From Halomonas sp. ML-15 (lineage in GTDB: Bacteria; Pseudomonadota; Gammaproteobacteria; Pseudomonadales; Halomonadaceae): a DNA stretch of 64,000 bases. Positions 32,170-41,281 of this stretch are shown one piece after another (position 1 is the first letter of the stretch; each line of letters opens with the position of its first letter). The notes under the pieces were generated by a model that was given only the letters and a program-made list of their open reading frames with translations, was not told where the DNA came from and did not search any database. The stretch covers positions 411,185 through 475,184 of the forward strand of contig NZ_JACXZT010000019.1 in assembly GCF_014779595.1 (NCBI RefSeq). Reading direction: 5' to 3'. Position numbers and translations under genes: made by a program.

Positions 32170-32198
32170 ATATTGGATGAACATACCCGCGTGTTCAA
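32170..32198 (-). promoter_or_regulatory. Candidate cassette promoter (Pc)
   Basis: Minus-strand TTGAAC and CAATAT with a 17-bp spacer, between intI and the first cassette and pointing into the array. The -10 is weak (3 of 6), so this is only a candidate. Confidence 0.3.
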
Positions 32199-32350
32199 CA
32201 ATGTTGCCGAGCAAATATTTCTTCCCCTAACCTATTGATTTCACAAGAAGCTAAGCATAATTCGGCCACCTATGCAGGATTCGCGCGCTTGCGCGTTTTG
32301 CCGGAACCAATAATACTGTATGCATGTCCATATAACGAGGAAGCTGCCGT

Positions 32351-32833
32351 ATGGATACGCACAACAAACCGCCTAAGCTAATGGACCGGGTGAAGGCCGC
32401 CATGCGCGTGAAGCGCTACAGCCCACGTACCGAGAAGACCTATTGCTACTGGATACGCCTCTTCATTCGCTTCCATGGCGTGCGTCATCCTGCCAGCATG
32501 GGAGCTTCCGAAGTCAGGGTTTTTCTGGAACACCTTGCGGTGGAACGCCATGTGGCAGCGGCCACTCAGAATCAGGCTCTGAATGCTCTCGTCTTTCTCT
32601 ATCGCCATATCCTAGAGTAGCCATTGGGAGAAATCGGCGAATTCTCACGCGCCAGGCGCCCACGCCGGCTGCCAGTGGTGCTATCCCATTAAGAAGTGAT
32701 GGGCGTACTGAGCCAAGGCACGGATATTCGAACAGTACAGGAGTTGTTGGGGCACAAGAGTCCCGAGACGACGCAGATCTACACCCATGTGCTGGGTAAA
32801 GGGTTCGCCGGAGTGCGCAGTCCATTGGGTTGA
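32351..32833 (+). pseudogene. intI: Integron integrase intI, inactivated
   Basis: The N-terminal ~90 codons are an intact IntI SAM-like domain (RVKAAMRVKRYSPRTEKTYC ... NALVFLYRHILE). A TAG then interrupts LPLGEIGEFSRARRPRRLPVV, and a TAA interrupts SHEEV. The frame then jumps to the very C-terminus ([26 protein letters not shown] with the tyrosine nucleophile). About 150 codons, including the catalytic Arg and HxxR boxes, are deleted. Two nonsense codons plus deletion leave no active recombinase. Divergent from the array, as normal for intI. Confidence 0.9.
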
Positions 32834-33070
32834 GCGGTTAATGGCGTACTTTAGATACGCTACCGCCCCTACCTGGCAGCATCGATGATGCCTCGCATCA
32901 TCCTGGTGCGGCAGTCCATGCGTACCCTGTTACTGCATGAGCCATCTTAAGCGGCCTTTGTTTTATCACCCTAACCGAGCGGTGTGCCAAGGGCAATTCC
33001 CACTAAGACATGAGGCTGGGCGTTAATCACGTGGGGCCGGCGTACGCATGTAGAGTTGACCGCTTTTTGA

Positions 33071-33691
33071 TCATTCGCGACGCGACAGCAGCAGCCCTAC
33101 TCCAGCACTCCCCATCAGCCCCGCGCATACTCTGTTGAACAGGCGGCGCATCGCGGGGCGCGAGAACCAGTGGCGCAGTGCTTTGCCGAAGAACGCATAG
33201 CCGGCGATGGCGACCCACTCAAGCATTAAAAACAGCACGCCTAGCACCAGGAACTGGCCCGCGACATGGCCGCTGGGGTCAACAAACTGTGGCAGGAAGG
33301 CGGTAAAGATCAGGATAGCCTTGGGGTTGCCGGCGGCCAGCAGGAACTCTTGCCTCGCCAGTTGAAACAGGCTCTTTCCGCCCAGGGCCTCACCTCCGCC
33401 GTCAATGGTGTCTGCCGTCCAGAGCTGGAAAGCCAACCAGATCAGATATAGCCCTCCCACCACCTTTATCGCCAGGAAGAGCTTTTCAGAGGTATATAAC
33501 AGTGTGGCAAGCCCGGTCGCCGCCAGCGTGATCATCCCCACGAACGCCACAAGACGCCCGATTCCCGCATAGCAGGCCACTCGCACACCGTAGCGCTTCG
33601 CATTGGCCATGGAGAGCAGGTTGTTGGGGCCAGGCGCCATGTTCAGTGCAAAGCAGGCGGGTATAAAGAGCAGCACGGTCATTAAGGTCAC
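33071..33691 (-). CDS. LysE/RhtB family exporter
   Basis: 206 aa, six transmembrane helices. The signature ALNMAPGPNNLLSMANAKRYG lies at about residues 15-35, with GNPKAILIFTAFLPQFV in the middle. Members export amino acids or derivatives. Its ATG overlaps the stop of the MFS gene (ATGA). Divergent to a MocR-type regulator at 35011, which may control both transporters. Confidence 0.9.
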   Translation of the reverse strand: MTLMTVLLFIPACFALNMAPGPNNLLSMANAKRYGVRVACYAGIGRLVAFVGMITLAATGLATLLYTSEKLFLAIKVVGGLYLIWLAFQLWTADTIDGGGEALGGKSLFQLARQEFLLAAGNPKAILIFTAFLPQFVDPSGHVAGQFLVLGVLFLMLEWVAIAGYAFFGKALRHWFSRPAMRRLFNRVCAGLMGSAGVGLLLSRRE

Positions 33692-34857
33692 GGTTGTTTC
33701 TCCTCCCTGAGATAGACGTTGGCATGGCCATCACGCCGGATAACGCCGAGTGTCGCGATCACCCCGGCCAGCAGCGCCAAGCCAAAGATCCCCAGCGCAG
33801 CATCATGGCCGACGGCATCGACCAGCACGCCGGTGGCGATCACCGGCACGCTGAAGCCAAGGTAGGCCATCAGGAAATAGCCGGCACTCATCCGCGACGG
33901 CTGCTGCGGTGCCAACTCGAGCACACCACTCAGCCCGCCCAGGTAGATAAAGCCATAGCAGGCGCTACTCGCCATGACGGTACCCAGCAGCACGGCCACC
34001 AAGGTGCCTTGCAAAGCCCCCCAGGCGATCAGGGCATAGGCCAGCGGCAGGATGACCAAGCCCACCTGCGTCGCCGTACGCGCCGCCAGCCGTCTGGCCC
34101 AGGGCTGGAACAGCACGCCGCAGCTGCAGACGCCGAACGTCGCAAAACCGGCCCAGCCCGATAGGCCATGCTGCGCCAAGGTCGCTGGGAGAATCGCAAT
34201 CACCAGCCCTACGCTGGCCCACGCCAGCAGGATGGCCAACCCATAGCCGAAGGCGCCCGATGGGTAGGCGGGCAAGCGCAGCATCTTCGCTTGCGCCCGC
34301 CGGGGTGAAGCATCCTTTAACGTTATCACCAGCATTAATGCCAGCCAAGCGGCACCCAGATAGAGCCATAGGCCCGGGGGTGTCAGGCTTGGCGTATGCA
34401 GCACGAACAGACTGGTAAGGGCCGCACCCAGGCCAAACCCCAGTGCGGTACTGGCCGTTACCCAATTAGCCGGCCTGCGGGTGTCCTCACCGGTAAAGAA
34501 GTCACCCATGTATCCCGGGGCGACTGCCGAGGTCAGTGCCGTACCGATCCCCATTAGAAAGCGGGCAATGCCGAGGGCCACCAAGCCAGGCAGTAAGAGG
34601 GTCAAGGTCGTGGCGGCCAGGCATAGCAGCAGCGCCGTCACGATCAGCGGCTTGCGCCCTACCCTGTCGGCGAGGCCACTGAGCCCCAGCAGCACCGGAA
34701 GGATGCCCAGCACATAGCAGGCAAACGCAACGCTCGTGGCCCCCACGCCGGCCCCGCTGCGTGCGGCCAAGGCATCATACAGCGGCGCCTGCAGGTTCAC
34801 TGCCGTGGTGATCATGCACAGGACAAAGGCAAGACGGATGGCACTGGTACGCGGCAT
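33688..34857 (-). CDS. MFS transporter
   Basis: 389 aa, 12 predicted helices. The MFS motif A-like GLADRVGRKPLIV lies at about residues 60-72, with a second-half equivalent less clear. It is likely to export or import a small molecule related to the substrate of the following LysE exporter. Expressed divergently from the MocR-like regulator, about 150 bp away. Confidence 0.88.
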   Translation of the reverse strand: MPRTSAIRLAFVLCMITTAVNLQAPLYDALAARSGAGVGATSVAFACYVLGILPVLLGLSGLADRVGRKPLIVTALLLCLAATTLTLLLPGLVALGIARFLMGIGTALTSAVAPGYMGDFFTGEDTRRPANWVTASTALGFGLGAALTSLFVLHTPSLTPPGLWLYLGAAWLALMLVITLKDASPRRAQAKMLRLPAYPSGAFGYGLAILLAWASVGLVIAILPATLAQHGLSGWAGFATFGVCSCGVLFQPWARRLAARTATQVGLVILPLAYALIAWGALQGTLVAVLLGTVMASSACYGFIYLGGLSGVLELAPQQPSRMSAGYFLMAYLGFSVPVIATGVLVDAVGHDAALGIFGLALLAGVIATLGVIRRDGHANVYLREEKQP

Positions 34858-35010
34858 GCAGAGGTTCCCTGTCGAACGAGATCAGCGGTGGTGTGGCGTC
34901 TCAGGCTCGCATCCGCATGCCGTCGCGGTAAGGTACACTTCTCCTCGGTTATCCCTGCACTGTTCCCGCTTTTTGCTGAACGGTTGGATGCAACGGAGAG
35001 TCTCCTGCCC

Positions 35011-36408
35011 ATGAAGCTGCGCCTCGACAGCCGTTCGAGTACCCCCATGGTTCAGCAACTGGTGGACGCTATTCGGGAGTGGATCGAGCAGCATGGGGTC
35101 GCCGACGGCCAGCGGCTACCCTCCATAAGGCGCCTCTCGGCGGAGCATGGCATCAGCCGCAACGCCGTGATCGAGGCCTATGATCAGTTGGTGGCGCATG
35201 GCGTGATTCGCGCCCGACCGGGCTCCGGCTTCTATGTCGCCATTAACGCGGCCGGCGAGACGCAGACGCCCTCGGTCAGCATGGAGGATGTCACCGATGA
35301 GATGTGGCGGCTCTTCCAGGCGGATGAGGGCGACCTGAAGTTGGGATGCGGCTGGCTGCCGAACCACTGGCGGGAGGACGACGACCTGACCTATGCCATT
35401 CGTCAGGTGGCTCGTCAGGGTGGCGCGAGTCTCTTCGAGTACAGCACTCCCATGGGCACGCCGCGGCTGCGGCAACTGATTCAGGAGCGGCTGCGGCTGC
35501 TCGATATCAACACCCAGGCCAACCAGATTCTTATGACCGGCGGCGGTAGCCATTCACTGGATCTTATCGTGCGGCTGTTGCTCTCCCCCGGCGATGTGGT
35601 GTTCGTCGAGGCCCCGGGCTACTACAACCTGTTCGGCCTGCTACATCTGCAGCGCGTCACGGTGGTTGGCGTTCCCCGCCTCTGCGATGGGCCAGACACC
35701 CAACGCCTGGAGGCACTGCTCCACCGCCACCGGCCCAAGCTATTCTTCACTAACAGCGTATTCCAGAACCCTACCGGCACGACCCTGGCGCCCACCATCG
35801 CGCATCGTGTGCTGCAGTTGGCGCAACGGCATGACGTGCAGATCGTTGAGGACGATATCTATGCCGACTTTCAAGCGCAGCCAACGACACGCCTCGCCGC
35901 GCTGGATGGCTTGGAGCGGGTGATCTACCTGGGCAGTTTCTCGAAGAGCCTGTCGAGCTCATTGCGGGTGGGCTTTATCGCCAGCCAGGCACCGCTGCTG
36001 AAGCGCCTGGTCGATATCAAGATGCTCACCGCGATCTCCACCTCGCCCTTTGCCGAGCAGGTGGTGGCTACCCTGCTGGAGAACGGTAGTTACCGGAAAT
36101 TGACAGAGCGGTTGAGGATAAAGCTCGCAGCGCAGCTGGCCCGGACGCTCGCGCTGGTGAAACAGGCCGGCTGGGAGGTGTTCGCCACCCCTGCTGGCGG
36201 CATGTTCCTCTGGGTTCGCCACCCCGCGGTGGAGCGCTCCTCCCAACTCGTTGAGCGAGCAGCTCAGTTAGGCATTCGCCTCTCCCCGGGGGATCTGTTC
36301 TTCCCCCACAAAGACGCCTCGCCCTGGCTGCGCCTCAATGTGGCCTATGCCAACGACCCTAGGGCGAAGCGGTTTATTGAGCAGCCATTGCTCTCCACTG
36401 GAATCTGA
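35011..36408 (+). CDS. MocR-family regulator (GntR-HTH plus aminotransferase fold)
   Basis: 465 aa. The N-terminal GntR winged helix (PMVQQLVDAIREWIEQHG ... LPSIRRLSAEHGISRNAVIEAYDQL) spans residues about 10-75. The class I aminotransferase-like domain follows, with the PLP lysine expected in LGSFSKSLSSSLRVGF at about residue 312. MocR proteins use PLP to sense amines or PLP itself. The start MKLRLDSRSS is chosen over a 41-codon upstream extension that lies in the promoter region. Likely regulates the divergent exporters. Confidence 0.9.
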   Translation: MKLRLDSRSSTPMVQQLVDAIREWIEQHGVADGQRLPSIRRLSAEHGISRNAVIEAYDQLVAHGVIRARPGSGFYVAINAAGETQTPSVSMEDVTDEMWRLFQADEGDLKLGCGWLPNHWREDDDLTYAIRQVARQGGASLFEYSTPMGTPRLRQLIQERLRLLDINTQANQILMTGGGSHSLDLIVRLLLSPGDVVFVEAPGYYNLFGLLHLQRVTVVGVPRLCDGPDTQRLEALLHRHRPKLFFTNSVFQNPTGTTLAPTIAHRVLQLAQRHDVQIVEDDIYADFQAQPTTRLAALDGLERVIYLGSFSKSLSSSLRVGFIASQAPLLKRLVDIKMLTAISTSPFAEQVVATLLENGSYRKLTERLRIKLAAQLARTLALVKQAGWEVFATPAGGMFLWVRHPAVERSSQLVERAAQLGIRLSPGDLFFPHKDASPWLRLNVAYANDPRAKRFIEQPLLSTGI

Positions 36409-36451
36409 CGCCGCACCGACAGCGAGCGGGTAACGACCCCGGCTAACACAT

Positions 36452-36473
36452 GGGGCGCTGAGATCAGCGCCCC
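36452..36473. terminator. Hairpin between convergent genes
   Basis: GGGGCGCT and AGCGCCCC enclose a 6-nt loop between the MocR gene and poxB. No T-tract. Confidence 0.4.
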
Positions 36474-36481
36474 GTGCCAGG

Positions 36482-38194
36482 TCAGCGCTTGAGGAAGTTG
36501 CTCTTGACCAGATTGACCACCTCACCCATGCGCCCGTCGAGTACCGCCTTGCCGGAGTAGAGGGCGGTGGAGGCGACCTGCCCGGCTTCTACCTTGGGCG
36601 GCATCACCAGTTCCATGGGATTGACCTTCACATCCAGCAGCGCGGGCCCCGGCTGGGCGAACAGCTCGCCGAGGGCGGTGTCGAGCTCATCCTCACGCTC
36701 GACGCGCTTGCCCCACATGCCGATGGTCTCGGCCAGGCGCCCGAAATCGGGGTTGGCCAGGCCGGTGTAGGCATCCAGCAGCCCTTCCACCTTCTGCTCC
36801 AGCTCGACGAAGCCCAGCGAACTGTTGTTGTAGATCACCAGCTTGAGGGGGATCTGCTCCTGCACCAGGGTCAGCAGGTCGCCGAGCAGCATCGCCAACC
36901 CGCCGTCGCCGCACATCGCCACCACCTGGCGCTGGGGATAGGCGAGCTGAATCCCGATCGCCTGGGGGTAGGCGTTGGCCATGCTGCCGTGCTGCAGGCT
37001 GGCCAGGGTGCGGCGGCGGCCGTGGGTCTGGATATGCCGCGACATCCACACCATCGGGCTGCCGGTATCGGCGGTGAAGATGGCGTCCTGGGCGGCCAGG
37101 CGATCAATGGCCAGGGTCAGCTCCTGGGGATGGATCAGGCCGTCATCGCGGGTGTTGTGCGCCGACTTCTCCAGCGACTTGCGGTAGCTCTTGAGGCACT
37201 TGTCGAGCCAGCGGGTGCTGCTCTGCTCCTCGACCACCTCGAGCAGCGCTTCGCAGGTATCCCGGGTGCTGCCCACCAGGCCGATGTCCACCGGGTGGCG
37301 GCGACCGATCTGCGTCGGGTCGTGGTCGACCTGGATGATGGTCGCCTTGTCGGGATAGAACTGGGTCCAGGCGAAGTTGCAGCCCAGCAGCAGCAGGGTG
37401 TCGCACTCGGCCACCGCCTCGTAGCCGCCCTCCAGCCCGTACACCCCGGTCATGCCGACCTGGTAGGGGTTGTCGTGTTCGATAAAGTCCTTGGCCCGCG
37501 AGGTCCAGGCCACCGGCGCCTTGAGCTTTTCCGCCAGCGCCAGCACCTGCTCCCGGGCGTGCTCGCAGCCGGAACCGGCAAAGATCGAGATCTTGCCGCC
37601 GCGGTTGAGCTGCTTGACCGCCGGCACGAAGGACTCGGCGCTGGGCCGCAACGAATAGTCGAAGCGGTGCGCCCGGTAGGGCAGGTCCTGGGACGGCGTC
37701 TGGGTAAACAGATCGCCGGGCACGATCAGTACCGCTACGCCGCCTTTGGCCAGCGCGGTTTGCGCGGCGATGGCGGTCATGCGGCGGGCCTGCTCGGGGG
37801 AAACCAGGGTCTCGCAGAAGACGCTGTACTGCTTGAAGATCGGCGTCTGGTCGACCTCCTGTGGAAACCCGACGCCGGACTCACCGATCGGCACCTGGGA
37901 GGCGATGAATACCACTGGCGCGCCGTTGCGGTGGGCATCGAACAGGCCGTTGACGAAGTGCAGGCTGCCCGGCCCGCAGGAGCCGGCGCACAGCGCCAGC
38001 TCGCCGGTCATATAGGCCTCGCCGCCGGCGGCAAAGCCGCCCACCTCTTCATGGCGCACCGGCACCCACTGGATGTCGCTCTGGCGCAGGCTGTCGGTGA
38101 AGTGATTGAGTGTGTCACCCACCACCCCATAGCAGCGCTTGGCGCCGGCTTCCTGCAGTGTCTCGACGATAATCTCGGCGACTTTCTTGCTCAT
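36482..38194 (-). CDS. poxB: Pyruvate dehydrogenase (quinone), PoxB type
   Basis: 570 aa thiamine-diphosphate enzyme. The N-terminal glutamate region is PVRHEEVGGFAAGGEAYMTG, and the ThDP-Mg motif is GDGGLAMLLGDLLTLVQEQIPLKLVIYNN at about residues 430-458. It oxidises pyruvate to acetate and CO2 with electrons to quinone. The C-terminal membrane-binding helix typical of PoxB is short here (KAVLDGRMGEVVNLVKSNFLKR). GGAGGG precedes the chosen ATG; a 78-codon upstream extension has no family match. Confidence 0.9.
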   Translation of the reverse strand: MSKKVAEIIVETLQEAGAKRCYGVVGDTLNHFTDSLRQSDIQWVPVRHEEVGGFAAGGEAYMTGELALCAGSCGPGSLHFVNGLFDAHRNGAPVVFIASQVPIGESGVGFPQEVDQTPIFKQYSVFCETLVSPEQARRMTAIAAQTALAKGGVAVLIVPGDLFTQTPSQDLPYRAHRFDYSLRPSAESFVPAVKQLNRGGKISIFAGSGCEHAREQVLALAEKLKAPVAWTSRAKDFIEHDNPYQVGMTGVYGLEGGYEAVAECDTLLLLGCNFAWTQFYPDKATIIQVDHDPTQIGRRHPVDIGLVGSTRDTCEALLEVVEEQSSTRWLDKCLKSYRKSLEKSAHNTRDDGLIHPQELTLAIDRLAAQDAIFTADTGSPMVWMSRHIQTHGRRRTLASLQHGSMANAYPQAIGIQLAYPQRQVVAMCGDGGLAMLLGDLLTLVQEQIPLKLVIYNNSSLGFVELEQKVEGLLDAYTGLANPDFGRLAETIGMWGKRVEREDELDTALGELFAQPGPALLDVKVNPMELVMPPKVEAGQVASTALYSGKAVLDGRMGEVVNLVKSNFLKR

Positions 38195-38397
38195 TTGCGA
38201 ATCCCTCCGCGTGGTTGGCACCCCTGGGGGTGCATCTTGGGCCTGCCCTCCTTGATGGCGCAGGCGTTGCCTCCAGCCTAGGCCCTGCTGCGGGCGGGGT
38301 TCAAATTTCCTGAGCCGTTGAGCACTGGCTTGGTGGCATGAGGGAATGGCCGCTATGCTGGACGCATATTGCATCGCATCAACACCAGGGAGGCGAG

Positions 38398-39423
38398 ATG
38401 CCAGAGACCAAAGCCATAGACCTTGCACTCTAGGGCGGCGGTGCTCACGGCGCCTTCACCTGGGGCGTGATCGACCGCCTGCTGGAAGACCCGCGCATCG
38501 AGCTGGAGGGCATCAGCGGCACCAGTGCCGGCGCCATGAACGCCGTGGTGGTGGCCGAGGGCCTGACCCGCGGCGGCGAGCAGGCTGCACGGGAGGGACT
38601 CGAGACCTTCTGGCGGGCCGTCAGCGACGCCGCCATGCACAGCCCCATCAAGCGCACCCCGCTGGACATGCTGCTCGGCAACTGGAGCCTCGACCACTCC
38701 CCCGGCTACCTGATGATGGATTTCATGAGCCGCGTGGTCTCGCCCTACCAGTTCAACCCCTTCAACCTCAATCCGCTGCGCGACCTGCTGGCCGAGCTGG
38801 TCGACTTCGAGCGCGTGCGCCGCTGCGACTCACTCAAGCTGTTCGTCTGCGCCACCGATGTGAAGAGCGGCAAACAGCGGGTGTTCCGCCGCGAGGAGAT
38901 GAGCGCCGATGCAGTGATGGCCTCGGCCTGCCTGCCGTTCATGTTCCAGGCCGTGGAGATCGACGGCCGCGCCTACTGGGACGGCGGCTATGTCGGCAAC
39001 CCGGCGCTGTTCCCGCTGATGGAGGAGTGCGGCTCGCGCGACATCGTCATCGTGCAGATCAACCCCATCGAGCGCGACGAGGTGCCGACCAGCGCCGCGG
39101 CCATCCTCAATCGTATGAACGAGATCACCTTCAACGCGTCGCTGATCAAGGAAGTACGCATGGCGGCGATGCTCAAGGGCCTGATCAGCGACAGCGGCAT
39201 GGACATCGGCTGCTACCGCGACACCCTCTTCCACCGCATCAGCGCCGACCACGCCCTGGAAGGGCTCTCGGTGTCGAGCAAGATGAACGCCGAGTGGGCC
39301 TTTCTGTGCAAGCTGCGCGACAGCGGCCGCAAGGCCTGCGACGCCTGGCTCGACGCCTCCTTCGACGACCTCGGCCAGCGCTCCTCGCTGGATATCGACA
39401 GCGTCTATCTGCAGCAGGAGTAA
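38398..39423 (+). pseudogene. Patatin-like phospholipase with in-frame amber codon
   Basis: Would be a ~341 aa patatin. MPETKAIDLAL is followed by TAG at 38431 and then GGGAHGAFTWGV; the family has LALQGGGAHGAF, so TAG replaces CAG. The nucleophile GTSAG and catalytic DGG (YWDGGYVGNP) are intact and the rest of the frame is open. Restart at a downstream GTG would drop the oxyanion-hole glycines. Either a recent nonsense mutation or amber suppression. Confidence 0.85.
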
Positions 39424-39450
39424 GGCAGCCTTGCCGTCCCACAGCTGCCT
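39423..39450. terminator. Weak hairpin between convergent genes
   Basis: AGGCAGC and GCTGCCT separated by about 14 nt, directly after the patatin stop. No T-tract. Confidence 0.3.
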
Positions 39451-39466
39451 GGCTAGAGCAGCCAAC

Positions 39467-40474
39467 TCAGGGGTTTCGCGCCCTGTCAGGTGGCTTTCTC
39501 TCGACAAACATCCAGGTGGGCAGCTGCGCATGACGCAACCAAGGCAGCCTGGCCAGCAGGGCGATGACCACCAGTGCGAAGGCGAGTCGTGCCCATAGAA
39601 TGCCGGAGAGGTCCGCCCCTAACAGCATGATCAGTAGCGTATCTTCGATCAGACTGTGGCAGAGGCCAAGGAAGCAGAGCGTTAGCACGATGTCCCGCGG
39701 GGTCAGGCGCCCCGAACGCGCCTCGCGTAGTAGTAGGCCAGCACCAAAGCTCAGCCCCAGGGTCATGCCGATCACGGTGATATTGGCCGCTGCCGGGCCG
39801 ATGCCCAGTAGCCGTAACAGGGGGTAGAGCAGCTTGTGAATCAGCCGCTCCACTCTCAGCCAGCGCAGCAGCCTCAGGAAGCCCATCAGCACCAGGATCA
39901 CCACGAAAATGGTCGCGAGGGTGGTAGCCTGCGCCATCCCCCAGGCCACCAATGTCGCCTCTTGTGGAGAGGGCTCCCACACCACCTGGTTCGCATGCTG
40001 GAGCCAGCCCCCCAGCGAGTAGCTCAGATGAAGCAACCAGCCAAGCAGCCAGGCACCGCCGACTCGCATCAACAGTGTTAACCACCAGGGCACGCCCGCC
40101 ATGCGCGCGACCGCGCCTTCTATCGGCAGCGAATGCCCCACTGCCATCAGTGCCCCCAGCACCGTCACCTGAGCGACGGTCAATGGCGTATCCCGCGTGA
40201 CCTCAAAGAAGATAACCAGGCCGGTGTAGATGTTGGTCAGCAAAGTGGCAGCCCATACCACGCTGAGTGGCTCAGGCAGCCCCAGCGGCGACATCAACGG
40301 TGAAAGCCAGTGGCCGAGCAGCTCGGTCATGCCCAGCATCTCGAGCGCCTTCACGATCAGCAGCGCCGGCACCATCACCTTGAGCAGGGTCCAATAGACC
40401 GTCCAGGCTTCTCGAAACAGCTGCTCCAGTGTGCTGAGCAGTCGAGCAGGGAGTCGTTGCGCCATGTCTGTCAT
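39467..40474 (-). CDS. Nucleoside recognition (Gate) domain membrane protein
   Basis: 335 aa with about eight hydrophobic helices in two Gate-like repeats: the first includes WTLLKVMVPALLIVKALEMLG with GALMAVGHSLPIEGAV, the second NITVIGMTLGLSFGAGLLL with CHSLIEDTLLI. This matches nucleoside-recognition/spore-maturation-like membrane proteins of unknown substrate. A divergent Lrp-type gene starts 117 bp away and may regulate it. Confidence 0.82.
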   Translation of the reverse strand: MTDMAQRLPARLLSTLEQLFREAWTVYWTLLKVMVPALLIVKALEMLGMTELLGHWLSPLMSPLGLPEPLSVVWAATLLTNIYTGLVIFFEVTRDTPLTVAQVTVLGALMAVGHSLPIEGAVARMAGVPWWLTLLMRVGGAWLLGWLLHLSYSLGGWLQHANQVVWEPSPQEATLVAWGMAQATTLATIFVVILVLMGFLRLLRWLRVERLIHKLLYPLLRLLGIGPAAANITVIGMTLGLSFGAGLLLREARSGRLTPRDIVLTLCFLGLCHSLIEDTLLIMLLGADLSGILWARLAFALVVIALLARLPWLRHAQLPTWMFVERKPPDRARNP

Positions 40475-40591
40475 GTTCCGTCAGGGAGTCAACCGCTAAC
40501 GTTACGCAGCTCTCGAACAAGGCGATGGCGTTCTTGGCGTGGAACGGGAAGAATGTTGCTTTCTGAAGGCGGCGAGGGAAATTTACTGCAC

Positions 40592-41050
40592 ATGGACAGA
40601 CTCGACCTGAGGATCCTCGATCAATTGCAGCACGACGCTAGCCTGACCAATCAAGCGCTTGCTGAACGCGTCGGGCTCTCCCCTTCGGCCTGCCTGAAGC
40701 GTGTGCGTCGACTGAAGGCGAGCGGCGTTATTCAACGCGAAGTCGCCATCCTGGCGCCCGACGCGTTTAGTGCCAGCCTCAATATGGTGGTGGAGGTCAC
40801 CATGGCACGAGACGACAAGGCCCTCTATCGCGATTTCATTCAGCGGGTGGAAACGGCGCCCGAAGTCACCCAGTGCTACCAGGTAACCGGGGAGGTCGAT
40901 TTCGTATTGATCGTCAGCGTACCCGACATGCAGGGCTATGATCGCTTCTGTGAGAGTGTGCTCTATGCCGGTGGGGGCATGCACAAGTTCCGCACGCTGA
41001 TCTCGCGCAAGCGCAACAAGTTCGAGACGCGGCTGCCGTTGAACGCATAG
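40592..41050 (+). CDS. Lrp/AsnC-family regulator
   Basis: 152 aa. HTH at residues 1-60 (MDRLDLRILDQLQHDASLTN ... SPSACLKRVRRLKASGVI), then the RAM ligand domain (QCYQVTGEVDFVLIVSVPDM). Amino-acid-responsive regulator. The start is the family-standard MDRLDLRIL; a longer upstream frame overlaps the divergent gene and is not credible. Confidence 0.92.
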   Translation: MDRLDLRILDQLQHDASLTNQALAERVGLSPSACLKRVRRLKASGVIQREVAILAPDAFSASLNMVVEVTMARDDKALYRDFIQRVETAPEVTQCYQVTGEVDFVLIVSVPDMQGYDRFCESVLYAGGGMHKFRTLISRKRNKFETRLPLNA

Positions 41051-41281
41051 CTCACCCGGTGCTTGGCGGCGAGGAATGACATAGCGTTGACACAAAAAGT
41101 GGCGAAGCGGGAGCTTGCGGCACATGCTAATGTCGAAAGCATAACTGTCACACTCACAGAGGAGGAACGTAGCGCACGCATCATGGAAGCGACGCTGGGC
41201 GCCAGATGACAGCCTGTCACATGACCGTAAGGTGTCACTGCCAGTGTCGACATTGCCGTCAACCAAGGAGTGCTTCCACCG

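Larger units (their letters stand above)
15385..32833 (-). mobile_element. Sedentary chromosomal integron, about 25 cassettes
   Basis: A run of short, unrelated, AT-richer genes all on the minus strand, each followed by an attC-like site (R'' ending AAC-like, R' as GTTRRRY on the minus strand). The array is headed by an attI junction at about 32141 and a divergent integrase pseudogene at 32351. This is the canonical integron arrangement. attC sites differ in length (about 45-90 bp) and sequence, unlike the homogeneous repeats of Vibrio superintegrons. Two decayed IS elements interrupt it. Array limits are set by the last half-site on the left and the integrase on the right. Confidence 0.9.

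Noticed and set aside
32311-32330. LexA-like box before intI
   Set aside because: Only the left half CTGT matches; the right half reads CCAT and not ACAG, so SOS control is not supported by sequence.
40310-40591. Long N-terminal extension of the Lrp regulator
   Set aside because: It overlaps the divergent membrane-protein gene and its start region; the Lrp family begins at MDRLDLRIL.
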